The position numbers and the translations under genes are program-made. DNA of 64,000 nt from Daphnia pulex. Taxonomy: Eukaryota; Arthropoda; Branchiopoda; Diplostraca; Daphniidae. Of this stretch, positions 1 to 10,700 are shown piece by piece. The stretch is taken from positions 12,515,001 to 12,579,000 of the forward strand of contig NC_060026.1 of assembly GCF_021134715.1 (NCBI RefSeq), read 5' to 3'. Under the pieces are notes generated by a model. The model was given only the letters and a program-made list of their open reading frames with translations. It did no database searches and was not told where the DNA came from. Within the stretch, counting starts at the first letter, position 1, and each line of letters opens with the position of its first letter.

Positions 1-59
1 ACCCTCTATTGAAAAATTTGAAACAAAAAAACCAAATGTATATAAAACCTTTTTTTAAG

Positions 60-1544
60 TGACCCAAAAAGGATTGACAGAAATGAAAATCACCACCGGA
101 AATTTTTCAACGGTACTTGCAGGTATAAAATTGATATTTCCTCTCAACCTTTTACTAATGAATAATAAACTTTAATTAATTGCAGAAACTGTGATACACC
201 TTGGGAAAACGGAAATTGAACTGAATAACGTGAAAAATGATTTGACCAATACGAAAATCGATTTGGCTAGTAAAATAGAAGGTATTATTCTGAATTATTG
301 CTGAATTCACACTGGTAACTTGACAGGGAATTCATCATAAATATGTTGTGATTACACACAGGTACTAGGATTGAGTTGGTGAAAACCAAAATCGATTTGG
401 AGAAATTGACTACTGATTTAAGTAAAATGACGGTCAAAGCTGTCGATGATTTAACAGTACAACTGAATGGTATTTCATTATTATAAATTGAAAAATTTGA
501 AGGTAAAAACGTAAACCCCCCCCCCCCCCAAAAAAACTTTTTTTATATAGCGACTCAAAAAAAAATAGGGGAAATGAAAATCATCACAGAAAATTTGTTA
601 ATGGAACATCAAGGTAAATCGATGCTTGCTTGAAATTTTTGACTAACGAATAAAGAAGAAATAATTGCAGAAAGTGTGATAAACCTGGCGAAAACGGATA
701 CCGAACTGAATAACGTGAAAAGGGATTTTACCGACACGAGAATCGATTTGGCTAATAAATTAGAAGGTATTTTGAGTTATTGTTGAATTTAAACTGCTAA
801 CTTGTCAGGGAACTCAATATTAGTAATATGTTATGTTGGGGTTACACACAGGTACTAGAATTGAGTTGATGAAAACCAAAATCGATTTCGAGAAAACGAC
901 TACTGATTACAGTGAAATGGGGGACAAAAAAGTCGATGATTTAACAGTAAAACTAAATGGTATTTCATTACTAAAGTTCCTATTGAAAAGTTTAAACAAA
1001 AATGAAAATATAAAAAAACCTTTTTTTAAAGTAACTCAAAAAGAATTGGCAGAAATAAAAATCATCACCGGAAAATTCTCAGCGGGACTTAAAGGTAAAT
1101 CGATCGTTGCCTCGAAACATTTAACTATGAAAAATAAATAAATAATTTTAGAGACTGTAATGAACTTGGCGCAAACGAATATCGAACTGACTAACGTGAA
1201 GAGTGAACAACACGAGAAGCGATTTTGCTTTTAAATTAGAAGGTATTTTCAATTAATTGTAAATTAGACAAAAACTAGCAGTTAATCACACGTAAAGACG
1301 TGATTGCACACAGGCACTATAGTGAAAACTAATAACGAAATAGAAAAAACGAATGCCGATTTCAAGAAAACCGTTGATGTTTTATCCAAAAAAATAATAG
1401 GTATTCTTTGGTATTAAAAATAAATTCATTATTAAATTTTTTAAATGCTAAATATCATACTTTTACTATTTATAAATTTTGCGACTGAGATAGAACTACC
1501 AGAAATGAAGATGAGCGTTGGAAATTTGTTATTGGAGCTCAAAG
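60..1544 (+). repeat. Tandem three-exon cassette repeat in gene A
   Basis: The 5' part of gene A repeats a unit of three exons plus introns with period about 480-490 bp. Unit 1 starts at 60, unit 2 at 551, unit 3 at 1032, and a trailing first-type exon is at 1494. In each unit the exons are 63, 96 and 108 nt (third unit 63, 91 and 87). The three types start V/A-TQK, ET/ESV and TRIEL or TIVK. All are phase 1-1, so a unit can be added, lost or skipped without changing frame. Confidence 0.8.
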
Positions 1545-3235
1545 GTACATCCGAATTAAAACCAGAAATAACAAAATTAAAAATGTTTTCCTTATAAAAA
1601 TGCATTAATATATTCTTTTGTTTGCTAAAATTTTTCTGCATTTTGGAAATTGGGAATGTTCTTCTTTGGGTTTCTTGTTACACGCAGGAAGTAAGCAGGA
1701 ACTGACGCAAATTAAAATTGAACTGGAGAAGAAAGAGACTAAAGAGGAATTGACGAAAATGAGATCCGATGTTCGTAAAACTTTCAGCGAATTATCAACA
1801 AATTTAAATGGTATATCAATATGATTCTAAATATATTTTTTAAAATGTACACCTTTCATCCTTACAATTCCATTTTTAAATTCATGTACGTAATGACTGA
1901 AAAATAATTAATAGCAAATTAATTTTGTTTTCTGTGATTGCGTAGCAAATTCGCAACAATTAGGTCACGAACTAAAAACCACCGAAGGCAAACTGAGAAA
2001 TGAGCTGAGAGGTAAAATACGTAGATATTTATTTAAATATAAATGATTTTAATATAATCAAATGGAATGGTTTAGAAACTTCAAGTTACAAGGCCTCAAC
2101 GTCGGATCTGAGCAATTTAGGAAAAGAACTAAGAGGCATAATTTATTTTTAAATAACTTTAAGTATAACTCATATTTATCAGTTAATTTCATGAAATAAA
2201 ATGGCTCAGATGAGTTGAAGAAAACGAGGGTCGAATTCAGCAAAACCGTCAACGAATTAACAATAAATTTAAATGGTAGGCCTATTTCATTATTATTCAA
2301 AATATTACTTAATTGCAAGGCATAATTTATTTTTATAAATTTAAGATTTATATTATGTTTTAATTTTATCGAATGAAATGGTTCAGCAACTTCAAAAAAG
2401 CTGGAAACTACAACAACAAATTTGGCCTTAGCGAGATCGGAATTGAGCGGCACGAAGTCCATCATTGCGGATTTGACGACCAAATTAAATGGTAAATTAT
2501 ATTGTTTTGTTGTTTTCAATTATAAGTTAAAAATAATTTGAATTTAACAGCCAGAGAGGATGAAATAGTTAACATTAGAATAATGCCAACTTCATGTGAG
2601 GATCTGAGGCGAATGGGGCAGAAAATCAACGGGTTCTTTTTGGTGAAAGGATCGAAGAAGATGGAAACGGTTTACTGTGACTTTTATTCTAATGGAAATG
2701 GTACGACGTATCAAGTTTACTTGTTATTGTTTGTCTAATTCTTTTGTTTACAGACAAACAGAAATGGATCGGATACGCCGACGTCAAATCAGCGCCCGTC
2801 CATTTCTACGTCCAGAAAAGTTCTTCTTTTAACAAAACGGCCACTCCGATTCCGTTCGATTTGGAGCGAGTAAACGATGGAAATGCCATGAATTTACGAA
2901 CGGGAGTATTCATGGCACCGCGACGGGGAACTTATTTCTTTTCATTCACGGGACTGGCGCGATTCCCAGCTTCATCATCCATTTATATTTATTTATATGT
3001 TGGTCTTTATTTGAACGGGGTTCGAATCGGATTGGGTAGGGTTGAAGAGGCAAACAACGTCGAGAATCAATGGAGTCCGTTGACCCTACAGTCAACGCTG
3101 AACTTGAAATTAGGCGATCGAGTTTGGGTGCAGATTGATGGCATGTCAACAGGGGTTTATTTGCTTGACAGCAGTGACCACTACACCCATTTCACGGGTT
3201 TCATGTTGGAGGAGGAAATTGTCGCCTCCCTTTGA
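60..3235 (+). CDS. Gene A: secreted C1q-domain protein with many coiled-coil cassette exons (5' end outside the window)
   Basis: Exons by splice sites and constant phase 1: 60-122, 186-281, 362-469, 551-613, 671-766, 852-959, 1032-1094, 1152-1242 (broken), 1314-1400, 1494-1544, 1688-1810, 1946-2011, 2076-2135, 2210-2275, 2387-2491, 2551-2700, 2754-3235 (stop TGA). The small exons encode Lys/Glu/Leu/Thr-rich heptad-like sequence typical of coiled coils. Exon 2551-2700 encodes an MPTSCEDL...VYCDF module like the start of fibrinogen-related domains. The last exon is a complete C1q domain (about 150 aa; FSFTGLA and HFTGFML motifs), a fold that normally trimerises and binds ligands outside the cell. 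At least 594 residues are visible if exon 1152-1242 is skipped. Signal peptide and any N-terminal domain lie upstream. Exon 1152-1242 carries a frameshift and stop, and the donor at 2136 is GC, so the gene may be alternatively spliced or starting to decay. Family assignment is firm, function inferred. Confidence 0.82.
1152..1242 (+). pseudogene. Broken coiled-coil exon of gene A (5-nt deletion, in-frame stop)
   Basis: This exon aligns with exons 186-281 and 671-766 but is 91 nt instead of 96. About five nt are missing shortly after the AACGTGAA motif, which shifts the frame and creates a TAA near the 3' end. Both splice sites look intact (ttttag at 1146-1151, donor gtattt at 1243). Inclusion would truncate the protein before the C1q domain; skipping restores it because neighbours share phase 1. 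Confidence 0.72.
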
Positions 3236-4028
3236 GATTTGGTGTTGAACATCCAAAATGCGCAAAATAATCGTCGAACCCTAACATTTTTCTTTTGAGT
3301 TTATTTTGTAATTAAGGGGGAATGGTAGATAATTTCTTTGATTCTAATTCATTAACGGGTGGAATTTCTTTGCAAAAATTTTACTGCATGTATACAAATA
3401 GACTTATTAGATACACCAAAATACGAAACAATTTTCTTTTTTCTATCTGCAAAAATAAAGACGCGACAAGAAAAAAAAAACGATATTGATTGCCAGATTA
3501 ACAAAATGCAAGGCTGTGGCGGTTAATATGGAAATGGGAAAAAGTTCATTTGTTCAAAGTGCGGACGCGACAAGTAAAAAAAAGATTTCGATTGCCAGAT
3601 TTACAGAATGACGGTCGGACTAGAAGTGGAAGAAAATTCAATAGCATCTAATTCATTTACGGATTAAAATTCTTCAAAAAATGTGTCACAGTTATACGCA
3701 CATTATAGTTGCACATCGCTGCACACACATTCGCGTGTCTGTCTGTAAAAATAAGGCAGAAGATAAGAAAAACCCGGTTTGATTGACAGATCAGAGTTAT
3801 AGATGTCTGTAGATCATCTATAGCTCTAGACAGATTTAAAGAAACAAACTGTTTTTCAATCGCAATTTGTAATGACGAAAAATTAAAACTTCCAAACGAG
3901 ATTTTCTGGCAAAATGATGTAGAATTAAAATTAAATAACGAGCCAAATGACTTGTACCTCAATTTGTATAGCAACATCTTACAACCCGAGAAGTATGGAA
4001 GATTTAAAAGATTAAATTAAAAATTTGC

Positions 4029-4190
4029 AGAAAAGGATCGGATATGCCGACATCAAATCGACGCCCGTCTATTTGTATGTCGAAGAGAGAAGCTCAGGAG
4101 ACACACTGGTTCACCTCAGTTCGTACTCCGATTTCGTAATCGGAAAATGCCATGAATTTATCATCGGGGAAGTTTACGGCAACTATCACG
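4029..4190 (+). pseudogene. Relic of a C1q exon
   Basis: After a retained acceptor-like ttgcag, the sequence reads RIGYADIKSTPVYLYVEE, matching the start of the C1q exons of genes A, B and C. It then degenerates, with a deletion and frame change before a recognisable CCATGAATTT-TCATCGGGGAA block. No remainder of the C1q domain follows. The flank at 3440-3650 contains two diverged copies of a GACGCGACAA...TTGCCAGATT sequence also found after gene B (about 14650-14730), so the downstream flanks were duplicated too. Confidence 0.7.
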
Positions 4191-4516
4191 ATTCCAAACT
4201 TATTTTTAATCAAAACTCACTTCGCAGTTGCCCTTTATTTCAACTGTAATCGAATTAGGATTGCTTTTCAGTTGCCATTTCAGACCCCCCCAGTTTTGGA
4301 CATTTTCGTACCCGAACCGAAATGGTAGGGTCCGAAACGTTGGGATGCCATTGAAATTTATTGGGGATTTTTTTTTAGACTAAACTCAAAAATATTCTCC
4401 AGCAAAAATCTCAAAACCACGAGTCAATGATTCATAAAACCGCATAAAACGTACAGATATTATATAAAAATCATGAGAAACAATCGGATAGTTGGACGAA
4501 ATGCTTTTTGTTTTCA

Positions 4517-4580
4517 ACTTACTACTTTCAGGCAGGAAGACACGAGGAACTGAATGAATTTTACGAGTGGGCTGATTGGT
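4517..4580 (-). pseudogene. Fragment like the promoter and exon 1 of the small Gly/Tyr-rich gene
   Basis: The + strand reads caacttactactttcaggcag followed by a diverged gaggaactgaatgaatttta, matching the first donor, exon 1 and 5' UTR of the intact gene at 6472-6560. The start codon is not preserved. It lies on the wrong side of the body-like fragment at 5029-5262 to belong to it, so it marks a third decayed copy. Confidence 0.45.
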
Positions 4581-5028
4581 TGAAGACAGGCTGAAGATAA
4601 TTTAGGACCACAGCAGAAAGCGTACGTTTAATTACGCAACAAACTAAGAAAAACAGTACGTATTCTACAGCAAAAACGACAAAAGTTGCTCATTCCTTCG
4701 GTACAACACACACTCGAAGTCGAAAGAAAAAAAATAGCATTATTTATCGTCGTCTGCAAGGCGAAAGAAGCCATCTAGTGATAACAGAATCAACTATTTT
4801 TATTGATTTCGCGATTCTTATTCTATTTAAAATTAACTAGGTCTAACAGTGTAACACTTTACAACTGATTCCTCTTGATCTAAATGACTAAATGGGTTGG
4901 GTTAATTTCTAAAAATAAAAAATTTTGAATTTAGAAATCAGAAGAGAAATGGTATGTTTTGGTTTCGAGAAAAGAGAAACAAGAAGAGCAGTAACAAAAT
5001 GGGTGACACAATGTAAAGCCAGATGAGT

Positions 5029-5262
5029 GCGAATGGTCCAGCCGAATTCCTGTGATCTTCAGGTTGAGTGGGTAGAATCCCCCTACCAAATCACTAAGTC
5101 AACGTCACCGCCGTATCCTCTCTTGCAATTTACGTAACCTTTGCTGGGCCCACGGTAGACTTGGATATCTTGGCACAGCCGTTGGAGTATCCCGGACCTT
5201 TGTACGCGGAAGCGGAATATAGCTGGCTGCTGATCTGTAAGGAGGGTCTAAACCCTTTTTTT
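5029..5262 (-). pseudogene. Decayed copy of the small Gly/Tyr-rich secreted protein gene
   Basis: The sequence is closely similar to exon 2 and the 3' flank of the intact gene at 6120-6377, beginning with the same agtgcgaatggtccagccga block seen at 6064. Small indels shift the reading frame, so the Gly/Tyr-rich frame is lost. No matching exon 1 or TATA box follows at the expected place. Non-processed duplicate with frameshifts. Confidence 0.72.
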
Positions 5263-6119
5263 TACAAACTTTTGCTATAAACGCATTGACACACACACAG
5301 ATATTTTAACCTTTTAACTTTGAAAATCACTCACAATCACTCTTTCGAATTGATTCTCGCAAAATGTCGTCACCATAGATCCACAATAGAAAACACTGGA
5401 AACACAGTTCTAATTCAACAAAATTTGAAGACAGTTACCGACCACATATTCGCAGTCAGCATGTTGTACTTTTTTTAGGGTATGTACGTATAGGTGCACG
5501 GGCCATGGTGTTGTCTGCAACAACAGCTGGGAAAATTTTACAGTTTGACTGACAAGCAGCTATAGTTAAGTCTTACACTTTTCACACTTAGCTGTCGAGT
5601 AACGTTCGGACTATTGAGTAACAGAATTTTGCCGTTGTCTGTTAAGTAATAGAAACCATCTAGTAGTGACAGCATAAAATTTGTGGATATGATTCTGTGG
5701 TTGTTTTCAATGCTAATTCGTTTGAGCGCATAAATTCAAACAGGGTGTATAACACTTGATTCTGATTGATTCTTGTTGAGATTGAAATTGTGATAGAAAT
5801 AAGGAACCACTCCGTTCAACGAGAGGATTAAGTTTTTTAGACAAGGATTTGAGGTGCAACAGCAAATTTTCGTTATAACACTGATGAACCGAGCAAATGA
5901 ATTAAACAACGAAAGTGAATCTATAAATCTTTAGAGAAATGTTGTGTTTTATATTAAGGTAAAACAAAACTGGTATCAGTAAAATGGATTACGCTATTTA
6001 ATAATTTAAGAAACACGAATAACAATCTCAAAATGAATTATCCTACACATCGACAATTCACATGAGTGCGAATGGTCCAGCCGACCGCACATTTGGTTCA
6101 CAATATTATTTTAAAATTC

Positions 6120-6498
6120 TTAATAACCGTACGCCTTGTTATCTTCGGGCTGAGTGGCGTAGAATCCCCAAGGAGCGAATCCTTCACCACCGTATCCTCC
6201 CTTGCCACTTTCATAACCTTTGCTGGGCCCACGGTAGACTTGGATCTTGGCACGGCCGTTGGAGTATCCCGCACCTTTGTACGCGGGAGCAGCATAGCTG
6301 GCTGCCGGTTTGTAAGGAGCGTCTAAACCCTGTGGGTAGGCAGCGGCCATGGCGACGATAACAGCCAAAAGAACGAACTGAAAACAAAGAAAGGACTCGT
6401 GTATAACATAATTGGCGACATGAGAAACCGAACGGTAAATTAGAAACAGTTGGAATGAAGGCAATGTACACACAACTTACTACTTTCAGAGAAGACAT
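6120..6498 (-). CDS. Small Gly/Tyr-rich secreted (cuticle-like) protein
   Basis: Two exons: 6481-6498 (MSSLKV) and 6120-6377, joined by a GT-AG phase-0 intron (donor gtaag at 6480-6476, acceptor CAG at 6380-6378). The product is 91 aa. Residues 1-19 form a signal peptide (FVLLAVIVAMAAA core) and the rest is rich in Gly, Tyr, Ala and Lys, including SGKGGYGGEG, ending KAYGY. That composition is usual for arthropod cuticle or other small extracellular structural proteins, but no Rebers-Riddiford chitin-binding consensus is visible, so cuticle-like is inference. The short signal-peptide exon 1 and a TATA box about 60 bp upstream fit a strongly inducible secreted gene. Two broken copies lie within 2 kb downstream. 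Confidence 0.75.
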
Positions 6499-6556
6499 GT
6501 TGGTTGTTGTTGTTGATGTCGGAAGAGGACTGAGTGAATTTAGGACTTGTCTGGTT

Positions 6557-6567
6557 GGCTTATATAC
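6557..6567 (-). promoter_or_regulatory. TATA box of the small Gly/Tyr-rich gene
   Basis: On the minus strand the sequence reads GGGTATATAAG, about 60 bp upstream of the ATG at 6498. This predicts transcription starting near 6530-6537. It is the clearest core promoter element in the left part of the window. Confidence 0.6.
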
Positions 6568-6599
6568 CCGCCGAGTGCAGCTCAAAGGGATGGCCTGAA

Positions 6600-8170
6600 T
6601 GAGGAGGAAAATTATTCGTAATTTCTCCTGCCTGTAAGCTGTTCACGAATCCACTCCACTTTATGCATAGTCCTCAGTTCTTCGTACCGATAGCCGCGGG
6701 ATGGAGGTGCCCTCACTCTTTTATCGGTTTACCACAAAAAAAGGTACCACTGTTTTTGCTATAGCAGTTTCCACGCAAAAATAATTTCATAATTCGTAAT
6801 GTTTCATTGCATATTATTTTCCCGGTCGCTACAGCCATCTAGATTATATAATCTGCAACTCGTTTTTGTTTCGTTTGGTTTTGAATATTGCGCCTTAAAA
6901 AAAGTTGTAAACCGTATCCTAATTGTTCTTTCGCAAACTGGGGAGGAGGTTAGCAAATTGAAAAACGTTATCCATGATGGCCGCCGCTCTTTTCTATCCT
7001 TTCCCCTCCATTTGATTTTGAGGCGAATTTTGAGGGTGTTGTATCGCCGGACGTGGTGCTGCCATTTCTGCGTTTTGTGATTTTGTCAAGTGTTCCTTTC
7101 ACATGTGGGACAAAACTTTTCTTTCTCATCGTCATCATTCTAAAGTGTCTCTTTTCAGCTTTCGTTGTTAAAATGTTAAGAAAATCTGACAAAGTGGTGC
7201 CGAATAGTTACGCAGTCAGACGTGCTCTTGGTTTGTGCTGGGCAGAATTGGGCTGATTGAGGAATTACAAGTAGCTTTTCTTTCCCCTTTTTCTTGTGCT
7301 GCCTGTGAAGGTTAACAAGCAGTTGTTTATGCACACGTGAATTATTTCCCTATTTCCAAGTGCTAAATCTTTGTTTATTTTTGCATGGTTTCAATCATTA
7401 CAAAATTGAATAATGCCTGTACAAAATTTCAACCTCACCACCACTGGAGTGGAAACTGGAGAACGCGTATTACCCTTGACATTGGTAAGTTTCCCACTTT
7501 GTCTTATTAATGTTTTACACTTTTACCTGAAAAGACGTTTTGGACAGTGTTATTTCCCAAGGACTTCCCCGTAATCGTAATTATTATATTACTAAAAATA
7601 GAGAGGTAGGTTAATCCGCGGTTTATTATCATCAAGGTGGCCTTTTTCGGCTCTTTTCATTTAGTTAATAATGCAACAGTTGAGGTTGATGAAACCAATC
7701 GTGTCCATCCTTTGCGATTCCTCGCATTTTGACACTTCTATTCTATCGGTTTTATAAAAATCTGTTGCGATTTCCGGTAGCGCATAATTGTGTTTCTTTT
7801 TCGTTGGGGAAACTTTAACTTTGCTTGCTTTGTCGAGGTTCTTTAACTTTGAGCTCCCCTACTTGGATAGCATTCAATTGTCCGCGCTATTTTTATTTTA
7901 TTTATTTATTTATTTTTAATCCTTTTTTATTGATTTCAACAAAAACAATAAGATAACGAGAAGGGCAATATTTCCGGACGAATTTTGAGGCAATCAATTT
8001 TCTATTATTTACTAAGTTCGTTATTGTATCGAATAATATTCACCAAAGTACAAAAATCGAAATTAACCCCAATCCCGTTGTGATGACTTATGATTTCCCA
8101 TTAATAATCACAGTAAAAATTTGCACTTGCAGTCATGTTATACACAGCAGTTTATTCATACTTTTGTCTG
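6600..8170. other. Intergenic stretch, no supported gene
   Basis: AT-rich sequence without a convincing exon chain. One short frame (ATG at 7412, 24 codons, ending at a consensus donor gtaagt near 7484) could be an exon of an unseen gene, but no partner exon was found. Confidence 0.4.
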
Positions 8171-8175
8171 CCACA

Positions 8176-8533
8176 CTACCCAATATTACGCAACGAAGGC
8201 CGAGTAGTAGTAGCAGAATTAGTACCTCTACTGTTGCTAGTGGTGGGAGCCGGAGGAAGGGAGCATGTCTGATCACTTGCTGCACTACTCCTAGATAAAA
8301 ATGTAGTCCATTGTGAAAGACCCGACGTGATTAAGGGTTCGTAACCGAGCCTGTTACTGTTACCAGTAGGGCTAGGACTTTTGTTGTTAAAGCCACGAAT
8401 TTTTCCGCTTTTCGCCACCTCAATCAGTGCTTTCTTGTCTGAATTGAAACATGCCACCAAATAACTCTGATGAGAAATTTCGTTGCGCATGTGGTACATT
8501 TGGTGAAACAATTTATGGAACTTGTACCGATCA
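8176..8533 (-). other. Open frame downstream of the secreted-protein stop (possible frameshifted 3' part)
   Basis: The frame one base off from the upstream exon stays open from about 8600 down to TGA/TAG-type termination at 8176. It reads NYIPQKFHSDRYKFHKLF and later SGKIRGFNNKSPSP, ending with a Ser/Thr/Pro-rich tail. It has no good start codon of its own. It may be the original C-terminus separated by an indel, or 3' UTR that is open by chance. Sequencing error is a third possibility. Confidence 0.4.
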
Positions 8534-9234
8534 CTATGAAATTTCTGCGGGATATAGTTCCGGGTTCCGGTTGATATTACTGCTGTCTTTGTAGTAATTC
8601 AAGACTTTGCTAAGATCTAAAGTGTCGTCGATATTTCTCGTAATCTGCCCGATTAATTCCCATAGAGGACCGTAAAGTTGTTGATGGGTGTTAAAGATCA
8701 TTTGCGATTTCTTCAGATATTCTTGGTCGAAAAGTGGGTTAGGCACGTGTTGCCGGCTCCTTCTGTCAGCAGTGTCTGCATTTAAAAGAATGCAGGTACA
8801 TACGCATATAGGCTATGCAAATAAGTGAGATATACTAGGATTAGGAGTAAAAGGCGGTTGTCGTTTTTGTCCAAGTTTTTGTCTCGACAAAACATTTTGT
8901 TCGGGAATTGCCAATCGTGTCGCATCATTCGACCATTGGAGTGATGATTCTCCATCTATACATACGATTAATTTAAAACATCAGACACCATTTTCCCATA
9001 CTTTAATGTGATGTCAACTTATTATTATACCGCTAATATGGTCCAACAGACTCGCTGCGTGAGTACCGCAAGACAACAAACCTGTGCCAGCCAGTAGAAA
9101 GGTGACAACAAACACACTGGTCGATATCAGTAACTGCACAATGGTGAAAATTCAGCAACAGTTAATCATATAGAAGGCTGATAACATTATGCAAGCAATA
9201 CGATTTTGTAGGTAACATGACTTACGTTTTTCAT
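8534..9234 (-). CDS. Unrecognised secreted protein, 157 aa as read
   Basis: Four exons with canonical GT-AG splices and compatible phases: 9226-9234 (MKN), 9031-9133, 8836-8955, 8534-8775. The first two exons give a signal peptide (MKNLLISTSVFVVTFLLAGT). The mature part has a basic Gln/Arg-rich stretch (SRQKLGQKRQPPFTPNP) and then a helical segment (LKKSQMIFNTHQQLYGPLW) before stop TAG at 8536-8534. I do not recognise the family. The +1 frame stays open for about 119 more codons to 8176 with coding-like sequence (YKFHKLFHQMYHMRNEISHQ), so a 1-nt indel within about 60 nt upstream of the stop could have split a longer protein. TATAAA at 9357-9352 on this strand is a possible core promoter. Confidence 0.6.
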
Positions 9235-9351
9235 GTTTCTGGACGACAAGTAGAGAACTGTCTAGAATCAGTGACAATTCAATTGATAGTGCAGACTACT
9301 TATTGTGGACCGTCTCGAAGGATTGAAATCCATCAACTGACAATTTTATGG

Positions 9352-9357
9352 TTTATA
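9352..9357 (-). promoter_or_regulatory. Candidate TATA box for the 157-aa secreted protein gene
   Basis: TATAAA on the minus strand within GGTTATAAAC, about 120 bp upstream of the ATG at 9234, implying a 5' UTR near 90 nt. Position is plausible; no other evidence. Confidence 0.35.
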
Positions 9358-9889
9358 ACCGAATTTAAATGAAATCTGTCTCAGTATAGCCTATAAGCAA
9401 ATCATTTTACATAGGAAATTAGAAACGAATAATAAAGGGAAAGAGAAAAGAAACGACACCAACACATGCAGCGAGAATGGCAACGGTCGGGTCTGGAAAA
9501 AAAAAAACCAAAGACAGATTAGATAAGTTATAACAAGTCGACACGTATAGAAAAAGCGACTGGATTGATTTCTCGGGGAAAAACGTTGTTTGGATGTTAC
9601 GCTGGACATCAGTTGTGACCCCTTTTTTTATTGGCTTTTACTTTTACTTTTTCGTTTTATACTGTGTTCCAATTTTCGTCGTCCATGTTTTCTTGCGAAA
9701 GAGTAATGTTTTCTAGTTCCAAGAGTGCACTGCGAGGCTATAAACAAAGGTTTGGGAATAAACTAAACATGTAGACGAATTTTGCTTAGAAGACTGTTTA
9801 TAGGCTACTCAGTATTCAGAATTAGAGTACCATTAGGTGACAAAAAAATTTATTAATGACCATTATTTTGTTTTTATTCATTAATAGAA

Positions 9890-9923
9890 CCACAATGGGC
9901 TCCTGGGGAGGAGCCCATTGTGG
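9890..9923. repeat. Perfect hairpin: 15-bp arms, GGGG loop
   Basis: The arm at 9890-9904 (CCACAATGGGCTCCT) is followed by GGGG and its exact reverse complement at 9909-9923. The structure is GC-rich in an AT-rich intergenic region, and no gene is seen on either side within about 500 bp. Confidence 0.85.
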
Positions 9924-10309
9924 CCCGGCTCCCAGACCTCAGGGATATAACCGTACCACCCGTATCATCAAAGGTACAGCTGTAATAAAATCAAATATAA
10001 CGCATAACATGCCGCAAGTGCAAACCATTCTGCAGGAGGAAAATATCTTTTTTTTCTCTTATAATGATTCGCTCCTCCCAGCAAACCGACATACTGCGAC
10101 ACCAAAATGCACACAGTGCTGAACGTCAGGCAATAGTAATAGCCTAATGTCTCAGGGTAGAGATTACGAAGTTTTTAGTAACGCAAATTTTACGTCAAGA
10201 GCCTATGAGCAAACGAGACAGATTTTTGTTTATTTCATCTCTTTCCAGTTTGTCTCCATCCGCGCGAATAGTGATGGGTTGTTTTTCAACTGATTTCGTC
10301 CCATTTCCA

Positions 10310-10700
10310 GCAACTATACTTTTCAACAAAGCAACCGCACAGTCATTCTAGGGTATATCAGTATTAATTAACACATCATTCTTATAATTAATGCTAATGT
10401 TTTCAAATTCCATTTACAGATATGTATTTTGTTGTCATGTCTACTGATAAGAGTTGCATCGACTACTATATTTTCTGACCGGTTTTGCTTCCTCAGATTT
10501 GGAACTATCTAATAATTTAAACATCCTCAGCACCTCATGTTACACTGCCTATAATAACCTGTATTTTTTGCGACTTCGAACGGTCATCGAACTAAAGGTC
10601 AATTGGTCATCACCTGCTGACTTTTATGGAAGGCCGAACACGGTGACTACTACAACGCAGTGGAGCTGCATTTGTGTTATATGTTTTACTTCACAGTAAT
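10310..10700 (+). pseudogene. Relic of a gene-B-like 5' end (5' UTR, signal peptide, start of N-terminal domain)
   Basis: The cttttcaacaaagcaaccgcaca block around 10320 matches ctcttcaacgaagcaaccacaga at about 11610, in the 5' UTR of gene B. After a pyrimidine tract and acceptor come residues FLTGFASSDLELSNN, aligned with LLTGCACSELELMAD at the start of gene B. No intact start codon context or long frame remains. The same block, from cttataat to ctgat, occurs a third time at 16812-16910. Confidence 0.55.

Noticed and set aside
7412-7484. Short exon-like frame MPVQNFNLTTTGVETGERVL ending at a donor
   Set aside because: A good donor but no partner exon or homology; not enough to call a gene.
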